The translations under genes and the position numbers were made by a program. Positions 27,024-36,749 of a stretch of 64,000 bases of DNA are shown here, piece by piece. Position 1 is the stretch's first letter. The number at the start of each line of letters is the position of its first letter. The notes beneath the pieces are model-generated. The model worked only from the letters and a program-made list of their open reading frames with translations, searched no databases and was not told the DNA's origin. The DNA is from an uncultured Paracoccaceae bacterium (GTDB taxonomy: Bacteria; Pseudomonadota; Alphaproteobacteria; Rhodobacterales; Rhodobacteraceae): the NCBI GenBank assembly GCA_947493335.1, contig CANLQO010000008.1, positions 19,511 to 83,510 of the forward strand, written 5' to 3'.

Positions 27024-28541
27024 ATGGCCTCGAAAATGTCACCCGTATCGATATTGGCCGCGTTGTCCATTACTGGCTTGGCAGCAGCCTTTGCAGCGGA
27101 AGCTGGTGAGGAAAGGCAGCTGAGTGTCCCGTTTCCGCGACCACTTGAGGACACGGATTTTCTCTACGACGGAGCACCTGCACCGTCGCTTGTAGAACTT
27201 GGACGGAACCTGTTTTTTGATCCGGTTCTTTCTGGGAATGGAAACATTTCCTGCGGCACTTGCCATGATCCCGCCTTGGGGTCAGGTGATGGGTTGGCGC
27301 TGGGTATCGGTGAAGGCGGGGTCGGCGCAGGTCCGGATCGCGCAACCGCCGATCCTGTGACTGGCAGGGTGCCACGAAACGCGCAGCCGCTCTGGAACAT
27401 CGGTGCGCGCAGCTATGTCTCGATGTTTCACGACGGTCGAGTCGAGGAATTGGATGGCTCTCACACGACGCTCGCGATCCGCAATCCAGCCGGGCGAGAT
27501 TTGCCCAAAAATCTATCTGGTGTGCTGACGGCACAGGCGTTTTTCCCAGTCACTTCTCCGATCGAGATGGCAGGCCAATATGGGGAAAACCCGATAGCGG
27601 ATGCTGCACATCACGAAGATCGACCTGCGATCTGGAATATGCTGGCGCAGCGCGTTGCAGCGCACACCAATTATTTTGAGATGATGCAATTTGCTTTTCC
27701 GGAGATCACATCTCCCGACCAAGTCACCTACAGCCACATCGCGGAAGCGCTCGCCGCATTCCAAACCGTTGCCTTTCGTTCAGACCAAAGCCAATTCGAC
27801 GCTGTTCTGCGCACTGGTGAATTGGCGATCCTGTCGCCTGCCGCTCAAAACGGAGCCGACCTCTTCTACGGCAAAGCCAAATGTGCGGATTGCCATAGCG
27901 GACCGCTCCTCACGGATCACCAATTTCATGCCATTGCGGTGCCTCAGATTGGACCGGGCAAGGGGCATGGAGGCGACATGACCTACTTGCGAACAACCGG
28001 CCTGCCGGGTCGCGCAGAGGACGAGGGTCGTTACCGCGTTACAGGCGATCCCGCGGACCTGTTCGCCTTCCGCACGCCGTCCCTGCGTAACGTTGAACTG
28101 ACCGGTCCTTGGGGGCATAGCGGTGCGTTTGATAAATTAGAGGATATGGTGCGACATCATCTTGATCCACAAACAAGCCTCTCCGCATTCGATCCGGCAG
28201 AGGTGCTGTTGCCGCCTCTTGCAAGTCTTCAACGCCTGAAATCTCGGGGGTCTGGCTTGAGCTTTGCGCCGCTGGAGGCCGGTCGGCGTGCGGCCTTCGA
28301 CCGACGGGACAGCTGGGTCATGCGCTCAAGCGATTTGCGCCAGCGTATCGCTTCAGCAAACGTCCTGACACCCATTACGCTTACCGAGGATGAGATCCGG
28401 GATCTTGTCTCATTTCTGGAGACTCTGACCGACCCATCTGCTCTCGACCGCAGTGAGATGATCCCCATCCATCTGCCCTCCGAACTGCCTCCGCAACCTG
28501 CAGCAGCGGTGTCAAAACAACATGTCTCTGAGACAGAATGA
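27024..28541 (+). CDS. Di-haem cytochrome c peroxidase/MauG family protein
   Basis: A 505-residue periplasmic protein with a signal peptide (cleavage near AFA-AEAG) and two haem c sites: CGTCH at 77-81 and CADCH near 286-290. It is longer than bacterial cytochrome c peroxidases (~330) and the extra length is mainly C-terminal. Members reduce peroxide or, as MauG, oxidise protein residues. The neighbouring secreted protein at 25630 could be a substrate; that is inference. Confidence 0.88.
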   Translation: MASKMSPVSILAALSITGLAAAFAAEAGEERQLSVPFPRPLEDTDFLYDGAPAPSLVELGRNLFFDPVLSGNGNISCGTCHDPALGSGDGLALGIGEGGVGAGPDRATADPVTGRVPRNAQPLWNIGARSYVSMFHDGRVEELDGSHTTLAIRNPAGRDLPKNLSGVLTAQAFFPVTSPIEMAGQYGENPIADAAHHEDRPAIWNMLAQRVAAHTNYFEMMQFAFPEITSPDQVTYSHIAEALAAFQTVAFRSDQSQFDAVLRTGELAILSPAAQNGADLFYGKAKCADCHSGPLLTDHQFHAIAVPQIGPGKGHGGDMTYLRTTGLPGRAEDEGRYRVTGDPADLFAFRTPSLRNVELTGPWGHSGAFDKLEDMVRHHLDPQTSLSAFDPAEVLLPPLASLQRLKSRGSGLSFAPLEAGRRAAFDRRDSWVMRSSDLRQRIASANVLTPITLTEDEIRDLVSFLETLTDPSALDRSEMIPIHLPSELPPQPAAAVSKQHVSETE

Positions 28542-28699
28542 AGAGGGCCATCCAACGGACATCGAGATAACTCTTGAAAGGAAACCGGCATTGTGTCCCG
28601 TAGCCCCCCGACGCTCAGTCGCACCTGACCAGAACCCTGATTCCATCGGAGCGCTGTCCGCTTTTAACCACCACTAAAACTCAGGAAGGGACGAAGACA

Positions 28700-29083
28700 A
28701 TGATTACACCCGTGAACCCGGACCACATCGCGCCGCCTGCCAGCCACTATACACATGGCTTTCTTATTGATGCGGGCGCCAACTGGATGACCCTTTCCGG
28801 CCAGCTGGGCGAAAGGGCGGACGGAACCTGCCCTGACAGCATCGAAGAACAGGCCCGGATCGCGTGGGCCAACGTGTTGGCTATTCTCGAACAGAAGGCC
28901 TTTGGCATTGCGAATGTCGTCAAAGTCACAAGCTATGTCGTCGGGGAAGAGAATATTCCGGACTACGTTCAGGTGCATCGTGAGGTCGTTGGCGACCACC
29001 TTCCTCCCTGGACTTTGGTCGTCGTCGCGGCGCTAGGGCATCCGCATTACAAGATCGAGATTGACGTTACCGCAGCCGGGTAG
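28700..29083 (+). CDS. RidA family protein
   Basis: A 127-residue RidA/YjgF/UK114 protein. It has the typical opening and the segment KVTSYVVGEENIPDYVQVHREVVGDH-like region ending VVVAALGHPHYKIEIDVTA; the final E of KIEIDV is conserved. The usual catalytic Arg of the R-I-D group (around residue 105) is not evident, so imine deaminase activity is uncertain. GGAAGGGA precedes the start. Confidence 0.87.
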   Translation: MITPVNPDHIAPPASHYTHGFLIDAGANWMTLSGQLGERADGTCPDSIEEQARIAWANVLAILEQKAFGIANVVKVTSYVVGEENIPDYVQVHREVVGDHLPPWTLVVVAALGHPHYKIEIDVTAAG

Positions 29084-29199
29084 GCGAAAATCATCCGCTA
29101 TCACTCTTGCACAGCGCATCATCAGTAAGTGCTTTTTGACAATGTGGATGCAGGTGGTCGTCGCACAAGCGGCCTGCCGGCGAAGAAGCGGATTGAAAT

Positions 29200-29480
29200 C
29201 GAGCTTCCAAAACCACTTTGAATGGCTGCTGTGGCGAAAGCCATTGCAGCGCAACATAAAACTTGCCGCGACTGCGAACATATGCTGCGTCAGCGAAGGC
29301 TGGAAAGCGTATGGCGGCAAAGTCCCGCTATGCTGTCATCGGGCATAAGGAAATGCTGCGCTCATGGAGCAATGTCCGCTATGCGGGCTGCAACTGCAGC
29401 ATCTTGATCGAGGGGCGAAAGTCCGCAATGGGCCGTCCGCTTCATGGCCGTGGGCTTGGCCAGAAAGGATGCCGCAGTGC
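29200..29480 (+). repeat. Modular intergenic repeat, copy 4
   Basis: In the 507-base gap between 29083 and 29591. ATGCTGCGTCAGCGAAGGC near 29282, block A AATGTCCGCTATGCGGGCTGC at 29371-29391 and block B GTCCGCAATGGGCCGTCCG at 29421-29439. No gene is evident in the gap. Confidence 0.8.
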
Positions 29481-29590
29481 ATCCAATGGCGGCAGAGAGC
29501 CCATTTTTCTATTTTTCTGCTTTGCAACGAATGACTGGTTTAGCAGAGCGTGAGGATTGCAAAGCCGACGAACTTCGCTAGATTTCCAAC

Positions 29591-30160
29591 ATGACGGAAA
29601 ACACGGACAGCATTCTGAACACTTTGTCGGTACGCTTGAAGGAAGCGCGCAAGGCTCAAGGTCTGTCGCTCGATGCAATCGCAAATCTCAGCGGCGTATC
29701 TCGCTCTATGGTTAGTCAGATTGAACGCGGAGAAAGTAGCCCGACGATTTCTACTCTTTGGAATCTCACCCGCGCGTTAAATGTCGATTTTGCGGGGCTT
29801 CTTGACCAAAAGGATCAGAGCGACAGAATTGACGTTCTCAAAAAATCCGACGTTCCAGCGATTGAGAACGTCGGCACGGGATGTCGTATTGCGATTCTGT
29901 CTCCACCGGAAGAGGCCGGAGGCCATGAGGTTTATGATATCTCATTTCAGGAGAATGGATTTTTGAACAGCGAGCCACACACACGTGGTGCGACAGAGCA
30001 ATTAGCTGTTCTTGAAGGGAACGTGAGTGTCACCTCGGGGACCGCGCAGATCACCCTTACGAGCGGTGATACTGCCCGGTACGCGGCAGATGTTCGCCAC
30101 GCGATCGCTGCAAAAGATGGCGCGGCACGCGTCTTTCTCATCGTAAAGTCAAGCTCCTAG
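29591..30160 (+). CDS. XRE family regulator with cupin domain
   Basis: A 189-residue regulator: N-terminal Cro/C1 HTH (LSLDAIANLSGVSRSMVSQIERG) and a C-terminal cupin sensor domain. It stands just upstream of kbl-tdh in the same direction, so it probably senses an amino acid or derivative and controls threonine breakdown. A palindrome for it may be TCTGTTATAACAGA at 30178. Confidence 0.9.
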   Translation: MTENTDSILNTLSVRLKEARKAQGLSLDAIANLSGVSRSMVSQIERGESSPTISTLWNLTRALNVDFAGLLDQKDQSDRIDVLKKSDVPAIENVGTGCRIAILSPPEEAGGHEVYDISFQENGFLNSEPHTRGATEQLAVLEGNVSVTSGTAQITLTSGDTARYAADVRHAIAAKDGAARVFLIVKSSS

Positions 30161-30177
30161 AACGCTAGCGGATTTTG

Positions 30178-30191
30178 TCTGTTATAACAGA
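30178..30191. promoter_or_regulatory. Candidate operator upstream of kbl
   Basis: TCTGTTATAACAGA is a perfect 14-base palindrome between the XRE-cupin gene and kbl. A second imperfect dyad, CGGAATAATTTCCG, follows about ten bases on. The pair fits autoregulation and control of the threonine operon. Confidence 0.6.
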
Positions 30192-30251
30192 ATACGCCAT
30201 TGCGGAATAATTTCCGTTATGTAAGATATTGTGCATCTGAGGAGTTTTCAC

Positions 30252-31439
30252 ATGCACAACAGCTTTCTTTCCAAAGTCTCCGAAACCTTGTCCGAAATTC
30301 AGGATGAAGGGCTATACAAGCGAGAACGGCTGATCACCTCGGCGCAGGATGGCACAGTGTCGGTTCAAGGGCGCAACGTCATCAATCTATGCGCCAACAA
30401 CTACCTCGGACTGGCGAACCATCCTGCCCTGATCGAGGCGGCGAAAGACGCGATGGATGTTCACGGCTTCGGTATGGCAAGCGTCCGGTTTATCTGCGGC
30501 ACGCAAGATATTCACCGCGATCTTGAGCAGCGGATTGCTTCGTTTCTGGGCAAGGATGACTCCATCCTATTTGCAGCCTGTTTCGACGCCAACGGCGGGT
30601 TGTTTGAACCACTGCTGGGCCCAGACGATGCAATCATTTCCGACAGTCTGAACCACGCCTCGATCATTGATGGCATCCGGCTGTGCAAAGCAAAGCGCTA
30701 TCGCTATGCGAATAACGACATGGCTGATCTGGAGGACAAACTGAAAGAGGCGAAGGCGTCGGGGGCGCGCCATATCATGATCGCCACCGACGGTGTTTTC
30801 TCGATGAACGGCACACTAGCCAACCTTCCGGGTATTCGTGCACTGGCCGACCAATACGATGCGGTCTTCATGGTGGACGACTGTCATGCGACTGGGTTTA
30901 TGGGGCCGAACGGCGCGGGCACACCGGATCACTTCGGCGTCGATGTCGACATTTTGACCGGCACGCTGGGAAAAGCGCTAGGGGGCGCGATCGGCGGCTA
31001 TATCGCAGGCTCACAGCCCGTCATCGACCTGCTGCGTCAGCGCGCCCGGCCCTATCTATTCTCAAATTCCCTGCCACCCGCCGTCGTCGCTGCTGGGATC
31101 GAGGCGATTGCAATTATAGAAAAGGGACAGGAATTGCGCAGGCAGTTGGTCGCGAATGCCACCTATTGGCGCGCGGGCCTGACCAAGCTGGGGTTTAATC
31201 TGCTCCCGGGGCAGCATCCGATTATTCCCGTCATGCTGGGCGAGGCGCAGCTAGCGCAAGATATGGCCGCGCGGCTTTTCGAAAAGGGAGTCTACGTCTC
31301 GGGATTCTTCTTCCCCGTTGTTCCCCGCGGGCAGGCGCGCATCCGCACGCAAATGAACGCGGCGCTGACGATTGACGAGTTGGACCACGCGCTTGCGGCC
31401 TTCGGCAAAGTTGGTCGAGAACTGGGCGTCATCTCATGA
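30252..31439 (+). CDS. kbl: Glycine C-acetyltransferase (2-amino-3-ketobutyrate CoA ligase)
   Basis: A 395-residue PLP enzyme of the alpha-oxoamine synthase family; the PLP lysine lies in [18 protein letters not shown] 30252 follows GAGGAG and gives the standard family length. With Tdh it converts threonine to glycine and acetyl-CoA. Its stop overlaps the tdh start (ATGA), which supports a coupled operon. Confidence 0.95.
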   Translation: MHNSFLSKVSETLSEIQDEGLYKRERLITSAQDGTVSVQGRNVINLCANNYLGLANHPALIEAAKDAMDVHGFGMASVRFICGTQDIHRDLEQRIASFLGKDDSILFAACFDANGGLFEPLLGPDDAIISDSLNHASIIDGIRLCKAKRYRYANNDMADLEDKLKEAKASGARHIMIATDGVFSMNGTLANLPGIRALADQYDAVFMVDDCHATGFMGPNGAGTPDHFGVDVDILTGTLGKALGGAIGGYIAGSQPVIDLLRQRARPYLFSNSLPPAVVAAGIEAIAIIEKGQELRRQLVANATYWRAGLTKLGFNLLPGQHPIIPVMLGEAQLAQDMAARLFEKGVYVSGFFFPVVPRGQARIRTQMNAALTIDELDHALAAFGKVGRELGVIS

Positions 31440-32488
31440 GCGCAAATACGATGATGGCGCTGGCCAAGACGAAGCCAGAGGAAGGGCTGTGGAAAATCGA
31501 AGCCCCCATTCCAGAGATCGGGCCGGACGACGTCCTGATCCGCATTCGCAAGACGGGGATCTGTGGCACCGACATCCATATCTGGAACTGGGACGACTGG
31601 GCGGCAGCGACAGTGCCGATCCCGATGATCACGGGCCATGAGTTTGCGGGTGAAATTGTCGAACTGGGTCGCGATGTGACAGGTCTCCCAGTGGGCCAGC
31701 GATGTTCCGGCGAGGGGCATCTGATCGGACAGGATAGCCGTCAGTCGCGGGCGGGTAAATTCCACCTCGATCCTGGCACGCGCGGCATCGGCGTGAACGA
31801 ACAGGGAGCGTTCGCGCAGTATCTGCGGCTTCCTGCGTTCAACGTCATTCCCTTGCCGGACGATATTCCCGATGAAATTGGTGCGATCCTCGACCCGCTA
31901 GGCAACGCCGTTCACACCGCGCTTAGCTTTGATCTTCTTGGCGAGGATGTTTTGATCACCGGCGCTGGCCCGATCGGCATCATGGCGGCGGCTGTCGCGC
32001 GCCACGCCGGTGCACGCAATATCGTGCTGACCGATATTAATTCCGACCGCCTCGCGCTTGCTGGGCATGTCGTCCCGTCGGTGCGCACGGTGAACGTGAC
32101 GGAGGAGCATCTGAGCGACGTTGCGCATGAATTGGGTCTGCGCGAAGGCTTCGATATCGGGCTTGAGATGTCCGGCAGCCAGACTGGACTCGACCAGATG
32201 GTCGAGGCACTTGTAATGGGTGGCAAGATAGCCCTTCTGGGGATTCCACCCGGCCAGTCGCCAGTCAATTGGAGCAAAATTGTCTTCAAGGCCATCACGA
32301 TCAAAGGCGTCTATGGTCGCGAGATGTTCGAAACTTGGTACAAGATGATCGCCATGCTTCAAAACGGATTGGATGTGAGCCGCGTAATCACACATCGCAT
32401 TGAGGCAACGGATTTCCATCATGGGTTTGCCGCGATGAAAAGTGGGCGTTCTGGCAAAGTCGTCCTCGACTGGACCCGACAGGCATGA
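31436..32488 (+). CDS. tdh: L-threonine 3-dehydrogenase
   Basis: A 350-residue medium-chain dehydrogenase. Catalytic zinc residues are in ICGTDIH and TGHEFAGE, and GAGPIGIM is the NAD site. The GLEMSG and [12 protein letters not shown] stretches are shared with E. coli Tdh. The structural-zinc loop, four cysteines in E. coli, reads [16 protein letters not shown] here, with no cysteine. It oxidises threonine to 2-amino-3-ketobutyrate for Kbl. Confidence 0.95.
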   Translation: MSANTMMALAKTKPEEGLWKIEAPIPEIGPDDVLIRIRKTGICGTDIHIWNWDDWAAATVPIPMITGHEFAGEIVELGRDVTGLPVGQRCSGEGHLIGQDSRQSRAGKFHLDPGTRGIGVNEQGAFAQYLRLPAFNVIPLPDDIPDEIGAILDPLGNAVHTALSFDLLGEDVLITGAGPIGIMAAAVARHAGARNIVLTDINSDRLALAGHVVPSVRTVNVTEEHLSDVAHELGLREGFDIGLEMSGSQTGLDQMVEALVMGGKIALLGIPPGQSPVNWSKIVFKAITIKGVYGREMFETWYKMIAMLQNGLDVSRVITHRIEATDFHHGFAAMKSGRSGKVVLDWTRQA

Positions 32489-32501
32489 CTGGAGAAGCAA
32501 T

Positions 32502-33464
32502 ATGACGAGAACTTTTGACTCAATCCTAGGCGCGATCGGAAATACTCCGCTTGTCCGGCTTGATCGCCTAGTGGCGCACTATGGGTGCCAGGGCACAATC
32601 CTTGCGAAGCTGGATCATCTCAATCCCGGGTTTTCTAAGAAGGATCGCGCCGCCCTGGGTGTCATCGAGATGGCGGAACGCGATGGCACACTGAAGCCAG
32701 GGCAAACCGTTGTCGAGCTGACCAGTGGAAATATGGGTACCGGCCTTGCCATTGTCTGTGGGATCAAGGGACATCCCTTTGTTGCCGTCATGTCGAGAGG
32801 CAATTCGCCCGAGCGCGCGCGAATGATGGCAGCTCTGGGTGCCGAAGTTGTGTTGGTAGATCAACTGCCAGACAGTCTTCCAGGACGGGTCTCAGGCGCG
32901 GATCTGGCAGAAGTGGACCGGGTAGCCAGTGCTCTAACGGTCGAGCGAGACGCGTTTCGAGCGGATCAGTTTGAACGTAATGGGAATCCTGCGGCACATG
33001 AGCAAATGACTGGCCCGGAACTCTGGCGGCAATCAAGTGGGAAGATTGATGCGTTTTGTGATTTTGTCGGCTCGGGTGGCACATTGGTAGGCACGTCGAA
33101 ATTCTTGCGCGCACAGAACCCCAATATCAAATGCTACCCCATCGAACCGGAAGGAGCTGCCGTCATTGCCGGCGGAAACGCTGTCAAGCCTGACCATCCT
33201 ATCCAAGGTGGCGGTTATGCTATGGCCGAACTGACTTTCTTGCAGGACGAAACCTGGGATGGTTTTCTTCAAGTCAGCGGTGATGTAGCGCGCCAGACGG
33301 CCAGAGATCTTGCACGATATGAAGGCATCTTCGCGGGGTTTTCCGCAGGGGCAAATGTCGCGGGCGCGATCAAACTTCTCAAGGGTGACCACAAGGGCCA
33401 GACAGTCGCTGTTGTTGTCTGCGACTCTGGTTTAAAATACCTGTCTACCGACTTGTTTTCGTAG
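32502..33464 (+). CDS. Cysteine synthase family PLP enzyme
   Basis: A 320-residue fold-type II PLP enzyme. The PLP lysine motif is NPGFSKKDRAA (NPGGSxKDR in true cysteine synthases) and the substrate loop is TSGNMGTGLA. Start ATG 32502 has GGAGAAG upstream; a longer in-frame start would overlap tdh. Its place after kbl-tdh suggests a task in serine/threonine or beta-substituted amino acid use rather than housekeeping cysteine synthesis. Confidence 0.85.
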   Translation: MTRTFDSILGAIGNTPLVRLDRLVAHYGCQGTILAKLDHLNPGFSKKDRAALGVIEMAERDGTLKPGQTVVELTSGNMGTGLAIVCGIKGHPFVAVMSRGNSPERARMMAALGAEVVLVDQLPDSLPGRVSGADLAEVDRVASALTVERDAFRADQFERNGNPAAHEQMTGPELWRQSSGKIDAFCDFVGSGGTLVGTSKFLRAQNPNIKCYPIEPEGAAVIAGGNAVKPDHPIQGGGYAMAELTFLQDETWDGFLQVSGDVARQTARDLARYEGIFAGFSAGANVAGAIKLLKGDHKGQTVAVVVCDSGLKYLSTDLFS

Positions 33465-33499
33465 AAGCCGTCGTTGGAGCGGCCGCAGCAAAAGTCGGC

Positions 33500-33675
33500 T
33501 TTGTCCCGCGTCCCAGACCTTTAGACCTCTACAAGTTTCGCGACTGCAGCGAACGACGGCTTTACCGGGCCGCACCGCAGAATGCTTGAAGTTGGGTGAA
33601 CGGCAGCAATGGGCCGTCCGTGGCAAGACGGACCGGGCAGCCGCAAGAATTTGCCGCACTCGATCTAAGGGCCGT
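33500..33675 (+). repeat. Modular intergenic repeat, copy 5
   Basis: Between convergent genes 33464 and 33719. Block A-like GCAGCGAACGACGGC at 33546 and block B CGGCAGCAATGGGCCGTCCG at 33601-33620, followed by a CGATCTAAGGGCC tail like that of copies 2 and 7. Confidence 0.75.
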
Positions 33676-33718
33676 TTAATCCCACAACTACCTATTGATG
33701 CAAAGCAGCAAATGGGAG

Positions 33719-34051
33719 CTATTTCATGTGTGCCTCGCCCCAAACTTCCATCTGTTCGATGATCGGCAAAACCGTGCGCCCAACGTCTGTCAAGGAATAG
33801 TCAACACGCGGAGGCACTTCGGCATAGACCTTGCGAGAGATCAGACCGTCGGCTTCGAGCTCGCGCAATTGCTTAGTCAACATCTGCTTTGTAATGCCGG
33901 GCACCGACCGCTGCATAGCCCCGAACCGATCGACGCCGTTAGCTATGCAAAACAGGATAACAGGCTTCCATTTGCCACCGATAACCGAAAGGCAATAGGT
34001 CACCGGGCAGTCTTTGACATCAGGATCAGGCGCCAATGGTTCCGTTTTCAT
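33719..34051 (-). CDS. HxlR family transcriptional regulator
   Basis: A 110-residue HxlR winged helix: CPVTYCLSVIGGKWKPVIL near the start, then KQMLTKQLRELEADGLI. Normal family length. It is divergent from the secreted APCDD1-like protein gene with 84 bases between them and likely controls it. Confidence 0.9.
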   Translation of the reverse strand: MKTEPLAPDPDVKDCPVTYCLSVIGGKWKPVILFCIANGVDRFGAMQRSVPGITKQMLTKQLRELEADGLISRKVYAEVPPRVDYSLTDVGRTVLPIIEQMEVWGEAHMK

Positions 34052-34135
34052 GACTATCTCTATTTATTTTGACTAGTTGCGATATGAAATAATATGCGCA
34101 GTTTGTGTCCCCATCGTCAACTGATGGAGATCACT

Positions 34136-34798
34136 ATGAAAATCCCGACCCTTTCTCTCTTGGCATTCGGCGCGCTTGCGAACGCTGCTGTCGCGCAGGA
34201 CACTTCACTTGAGGGCCTCCAAGACCGCATCGTCGGAACTTGGACCTCAATTGGCTGTGAGGTGCGCCCGCAGCAGAACGCGGAAGACCCTGAATTGGCT
34301 CCGGCGCCATCTTATCTGACCCGCGACTTTACCTATGACAAGGAAGGTGGCTTTGAAGCGAATATCACCGTCTACGCCGACAGCGCCTGCTCGATCCCTG
34401 CGGTGTCCTATGACTTCGCGGGTGAAATTGTCTGGCACGACGCAAATCCGGCCGTTGATGGAGCCTGGTCGCAGGACTATCTTCTCAATCGGCAACTTGA
34501 ACTAACCGTCCTTGTGTCGCCCATGGCTGAGCAGTTGAACCAATTGCCAGACGGGGCCTGCGGTGAGGGCCCGTTTGTCGTCGGCGAGCCGCGGGATATC
34601 CTCGGACAGCCCTGCGCCTTGCTACGGTTTGTCGAAGGCAGCGCATTCGTTGCGGATCACGACTTTCTCTATGTGCGGGAAGATACGCCCAACATGCTGT
34701 TTATGGGCGGCAAACATGTCGATGGCACAGGGTTCTACTACCCTGAAAACCGCCCAACGGTTGGTCTCCAACAGCCTTTGGTCCGCGTTGGCGGGTGA
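34136..34798 (+). CDS. Secreted protein resembling the APCDD1 domain
   Basis: A 220-residue exported protein with signal peptide cleaved after AAVAQ. The segment GTWTSIGCEVRPQ...YLTRDFTY...ADSACSIPAVSYDFAGEI recalls the APCDD1 (adenomatosis polyposis coli down-regulated) domain: a GxW start, a CExRP motif and paired cysteines. ATG 34136 has GGAG upstream. Function unknown in bacteria. I am moderately sure of the domain. Confidence 0.7.
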   Translation: MKIPTLSLLAFGALANAAVAQDTSLEGLQDRIVGTWTSIGCEVRPQQNAEDPELAPAPSYLTRDFTYDKEGGFEANITVYADSACSIPAVSYDFAGEIVWHDANPAVDGAWSQDYLLNRQLELTVLVSPMAEQLNQLPDGACGEGPFVVGEPRDILGQPCALLRFVEGSAFVADHDFLYVREDTPNMLFMGGKHVDGTGFYYPENRPTVGLQQPLVRVGG

Positions 34799-34810
34799 CC
34801 CAAGAACTGA

Positions 34811-34837
34811 AAGCCGACCTTCACGCAAGGTCGGCTT
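34811..34837 (+). terminator. Stem-loop between convergent genes
   Basis: AAGCCGACCTT and AAGGTCGGCTT form a perfect 11-bp stem with a 5-base loop, 12 bases after the stop at 34798. It lacks a T-tract on the plus strand. A likely 3' end for the APCDD1-like gene. Confidence 0.65.
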
Positions 34838-34862
34838 CGCCGAAAAGCTGCTCTCGTGAGGC

Positions 34863-34930
34863 AATGTCCGCTTTGCGGGCTGCATCCGCAGCATCACGAC
34901 CCATTGGCCAACGGCCGGTATGGGCCGAGA
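34863..34930 (+). repeat. Modular intergenic repeat, copy 6
   Basis: Between convergent genes 34798 and 35001. Block A AATGTCCGCTTTGCGGGCTGC at 34863-34883 and block B CGGCCGGTATGGGCCGAG from 34912, same order and orientation as the other copies. Confidence 0.8.
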
Positions 34931-35000
34931 GCAAAAACAACACCTTGAGGCCGGATGGCTATGCCGACTTGGTCGCTCCACCAAATTCGCATCATCGAAC

Positions 35001-35339
35001 TCAGTTTGCGTGAACGCCTAGAACCAGTTTCTTGGGATCACCACCGGATTGGCTAATGAGGTAGATCAGGTATGGGGCAAAAAACAGAATTCCCAGAGGA
35101 GGTGCGAACAGACCCAATGCAATGCTACGCGCAGTAAATCCGCCACGCCAAGCCATCCAGACGCCCGACAGGATTAGGTAGGTGGTGAAGTCCACGTTGA
35201 ACTGTCCTTGCCACGTGAGTGCAAGGATCGGCTCAAAGAAATACGGCAAGAGGTTCCATCCGTCTTTCGCAATAGCGGCAATCGTGAAGGCCACGATCAA
35301 CACCGTCATGGCCAGGAGAAGCAAGCGAAACTGGGTCAT
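35001..35339 (-). CDS. Small membrane protein
   Basis: A 112-residue protein with three hydrophobic segments (about 5-25, 45-65 and 70-95). I do not recognise a family. It follows the next membrane protein gene by 18 bases on the same strand, so the pair is probably co-transcribed and divergent from the MmyB-type regulator. Confidence 0.75.
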   Translation of the reverse strand: MTQFRLLLLAMTVLIVAFTIAAIAKDGWNLLPYFFEPILALTWQGQFNVDFTTYLILSGVWMAWRGGFTARSIALGLFAPPLGILFFAPYLIYLISQSGGDPKKLVLGVHAN

Positions 35340-35357
35340 GCTGAATTCCTATTTTTA

Positions 35358-35786
35358 TCAAGTTGTTGGCTGAGCCGGGCGCCACATCGGACCAACGATT
35401 GCCAAAAGAACAAGGATGTTCCAGAGCGCGTTTGGCCATTGGCCTGAAGTGACCGAACCAAAGCTGTCGAACATAAACCATGCAAGGGCTCCGTAGAGCA
35501 CCGACTTGCGAACACCTTCCGGCGCGTGATCATGGACGTGGACGGACAAGAGCCAAATCATCACCGCCCATCCCACCAGGAAGCCTCCGGTCAAGGCGGA
35601 GAGGAAGCGTATCTCTTCGGATTCGTAGGTCGGGAAGCCATCCACCGGCCAAGTAAGGATATCCAGCCCAAGCCGTGCTAACTCGTTCGTGGCGGGGATT
35701 GTTCCAAGCGTCAGCGCCGGTCCGAAGAAGCCGATAACAACCGCCGATACCTTGAGCCATCTCTTGTGGGCTGCTTGAGTTGCCAT
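35358..35786 (-). CDS. Membrane protein of unknown function
   Basis: A 142-residue protein with about four predicted membrane segments; no signature residues recognised. It is first in a two-gene set with 35001-35339 and is read away from the MmyB-type regulator at 35896, which may control it. Confidence 0.8.
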   Translation of the reverse strand: MATQAAHKRWLKVSAVVIGFFGPALTLGTIPATNELARLGLDILTWPVDGFPTYESEEIRFLSALTGGFLVGWAVMIWLLSVHVHDHAPEGVRKSVLYGALAWFMFDSFGSVTSGQWPNALWNILVLLAIVGPMWRPAQPTT

Positions 35787-35895
35787 GTTTTGTCCTTCGA
35801 TTCAGATCCATAAAGATTGCTACGGAACGGCTGAACGCGCCGCAATTACCTTGGAGGTAAGTGACAGGTCAGGATGCGGGGTATACTTTCCACGC

Positions 35896-36666
35896 ATGCA
35901 TACCTTCCCTGACACATTGCGCTATTGGAGAAGCCTCCGGCGGTTCTCACAACTCGGTCTGGCAAACGAAGCGGGGATTTCATCGCGTCATTTGTCGTTT
36001 CTCGAGACTGGCCGGGCGCGGCCAAGTCGCGAAATGGTCGTGCGGCTTGGTGAGACCCTGAACGTTCCACTGGACGCCCGCAATGAGATGCTGACGGCGG
36101 CTGGTTTTGCGTCACGGTATCGGTCAGCAGATTGGACCGCCAAAGAGATGGATCCGGTTCGGGCCGCGATTGAAAAGACGCTCGCAAATCACATGCCCAT
36201 GCCCGGCCTCGCCGTTGATCGGCTGTGGACGATACGGATGGCCAACCCTGCCGCGTTGGCGCTTTTCTCTTCCTTCGGGGTCGGCGTCGACGACAGTTTG
36301 CTTGACCTGATGGTCTCCGACGCGCTTCCATCAGTGGTAGAAAACTGGCCGGAGGTCGCCCATCACGCAGCGAAGCGGTTGCGGACGGAGAGCGCTGCTG
36401 AAGGCGGAATTCCGGAGTTTGGTCCTATCATTGCGCAGCTGGAGAAGGCGCCCAAACAGATTGATCCTGCCCGAACGCCGGTTATCCCCACGATCGTGGT
36501 TCAAGGCGATCAAAGGCTGTCCCTGTTTGCGACAATTGCTCAGTTCGGAACACCCGAAGATGTGGCCCTCGGATCGTTGAAGATCGAGCTTTACTTCCCG
36601 ATGGACGCAGAAACTGAACAAGTCTTCGAAGCAATGGCCAGGGCAACTGTTCAGGCCTCGCAGTGA
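35896..36666 (+). CDS. XRE family regulator with MmyB-like ligand domain
   Basis: A 256-residue regulator: N-terminal HTH (FSQLGLANEAGISSRHLSFLETGRA split by the turn) and a C-terminal domain like MmyB, which binds fatty-acid-type ligands (RMANPAALALFSSFG). ATG 35896 gives the usual family start; the upstream open frame is not conserved in kind. It is divergent from two membrane protein genes. Confidence 0.87.
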   Translation: MHTFPDTLRYWRSLRRFSQLGLANEAGISSRHLSFLETGRARPSREMVVRLGETLNVPLDARNEMLTAAGFASRYRSADWTAKEMDPVRAAIEKTLANHMPMPGLAVDRLWTIRMANPAALALFSSFGVGVDDSLLDLMVSDALPSVVENWPEVAHHAAKRLRTESAAEGGIPEFGPIIAQLEKAPKQIDPARTPVIPTIVVQGDQRLSLFATIAQFGTPEDVALGSLKIELYFPMDAETEQVFEAMARATVQASQ

Positions 36667-36749
36667 GAGCCGGAATAGCACTGTTCTCCAGTCGTCCAAA
36701 CCAAGCTGGCGAGCCGTAAACTTAGTCGTATATCAGATTTCACTATTGA

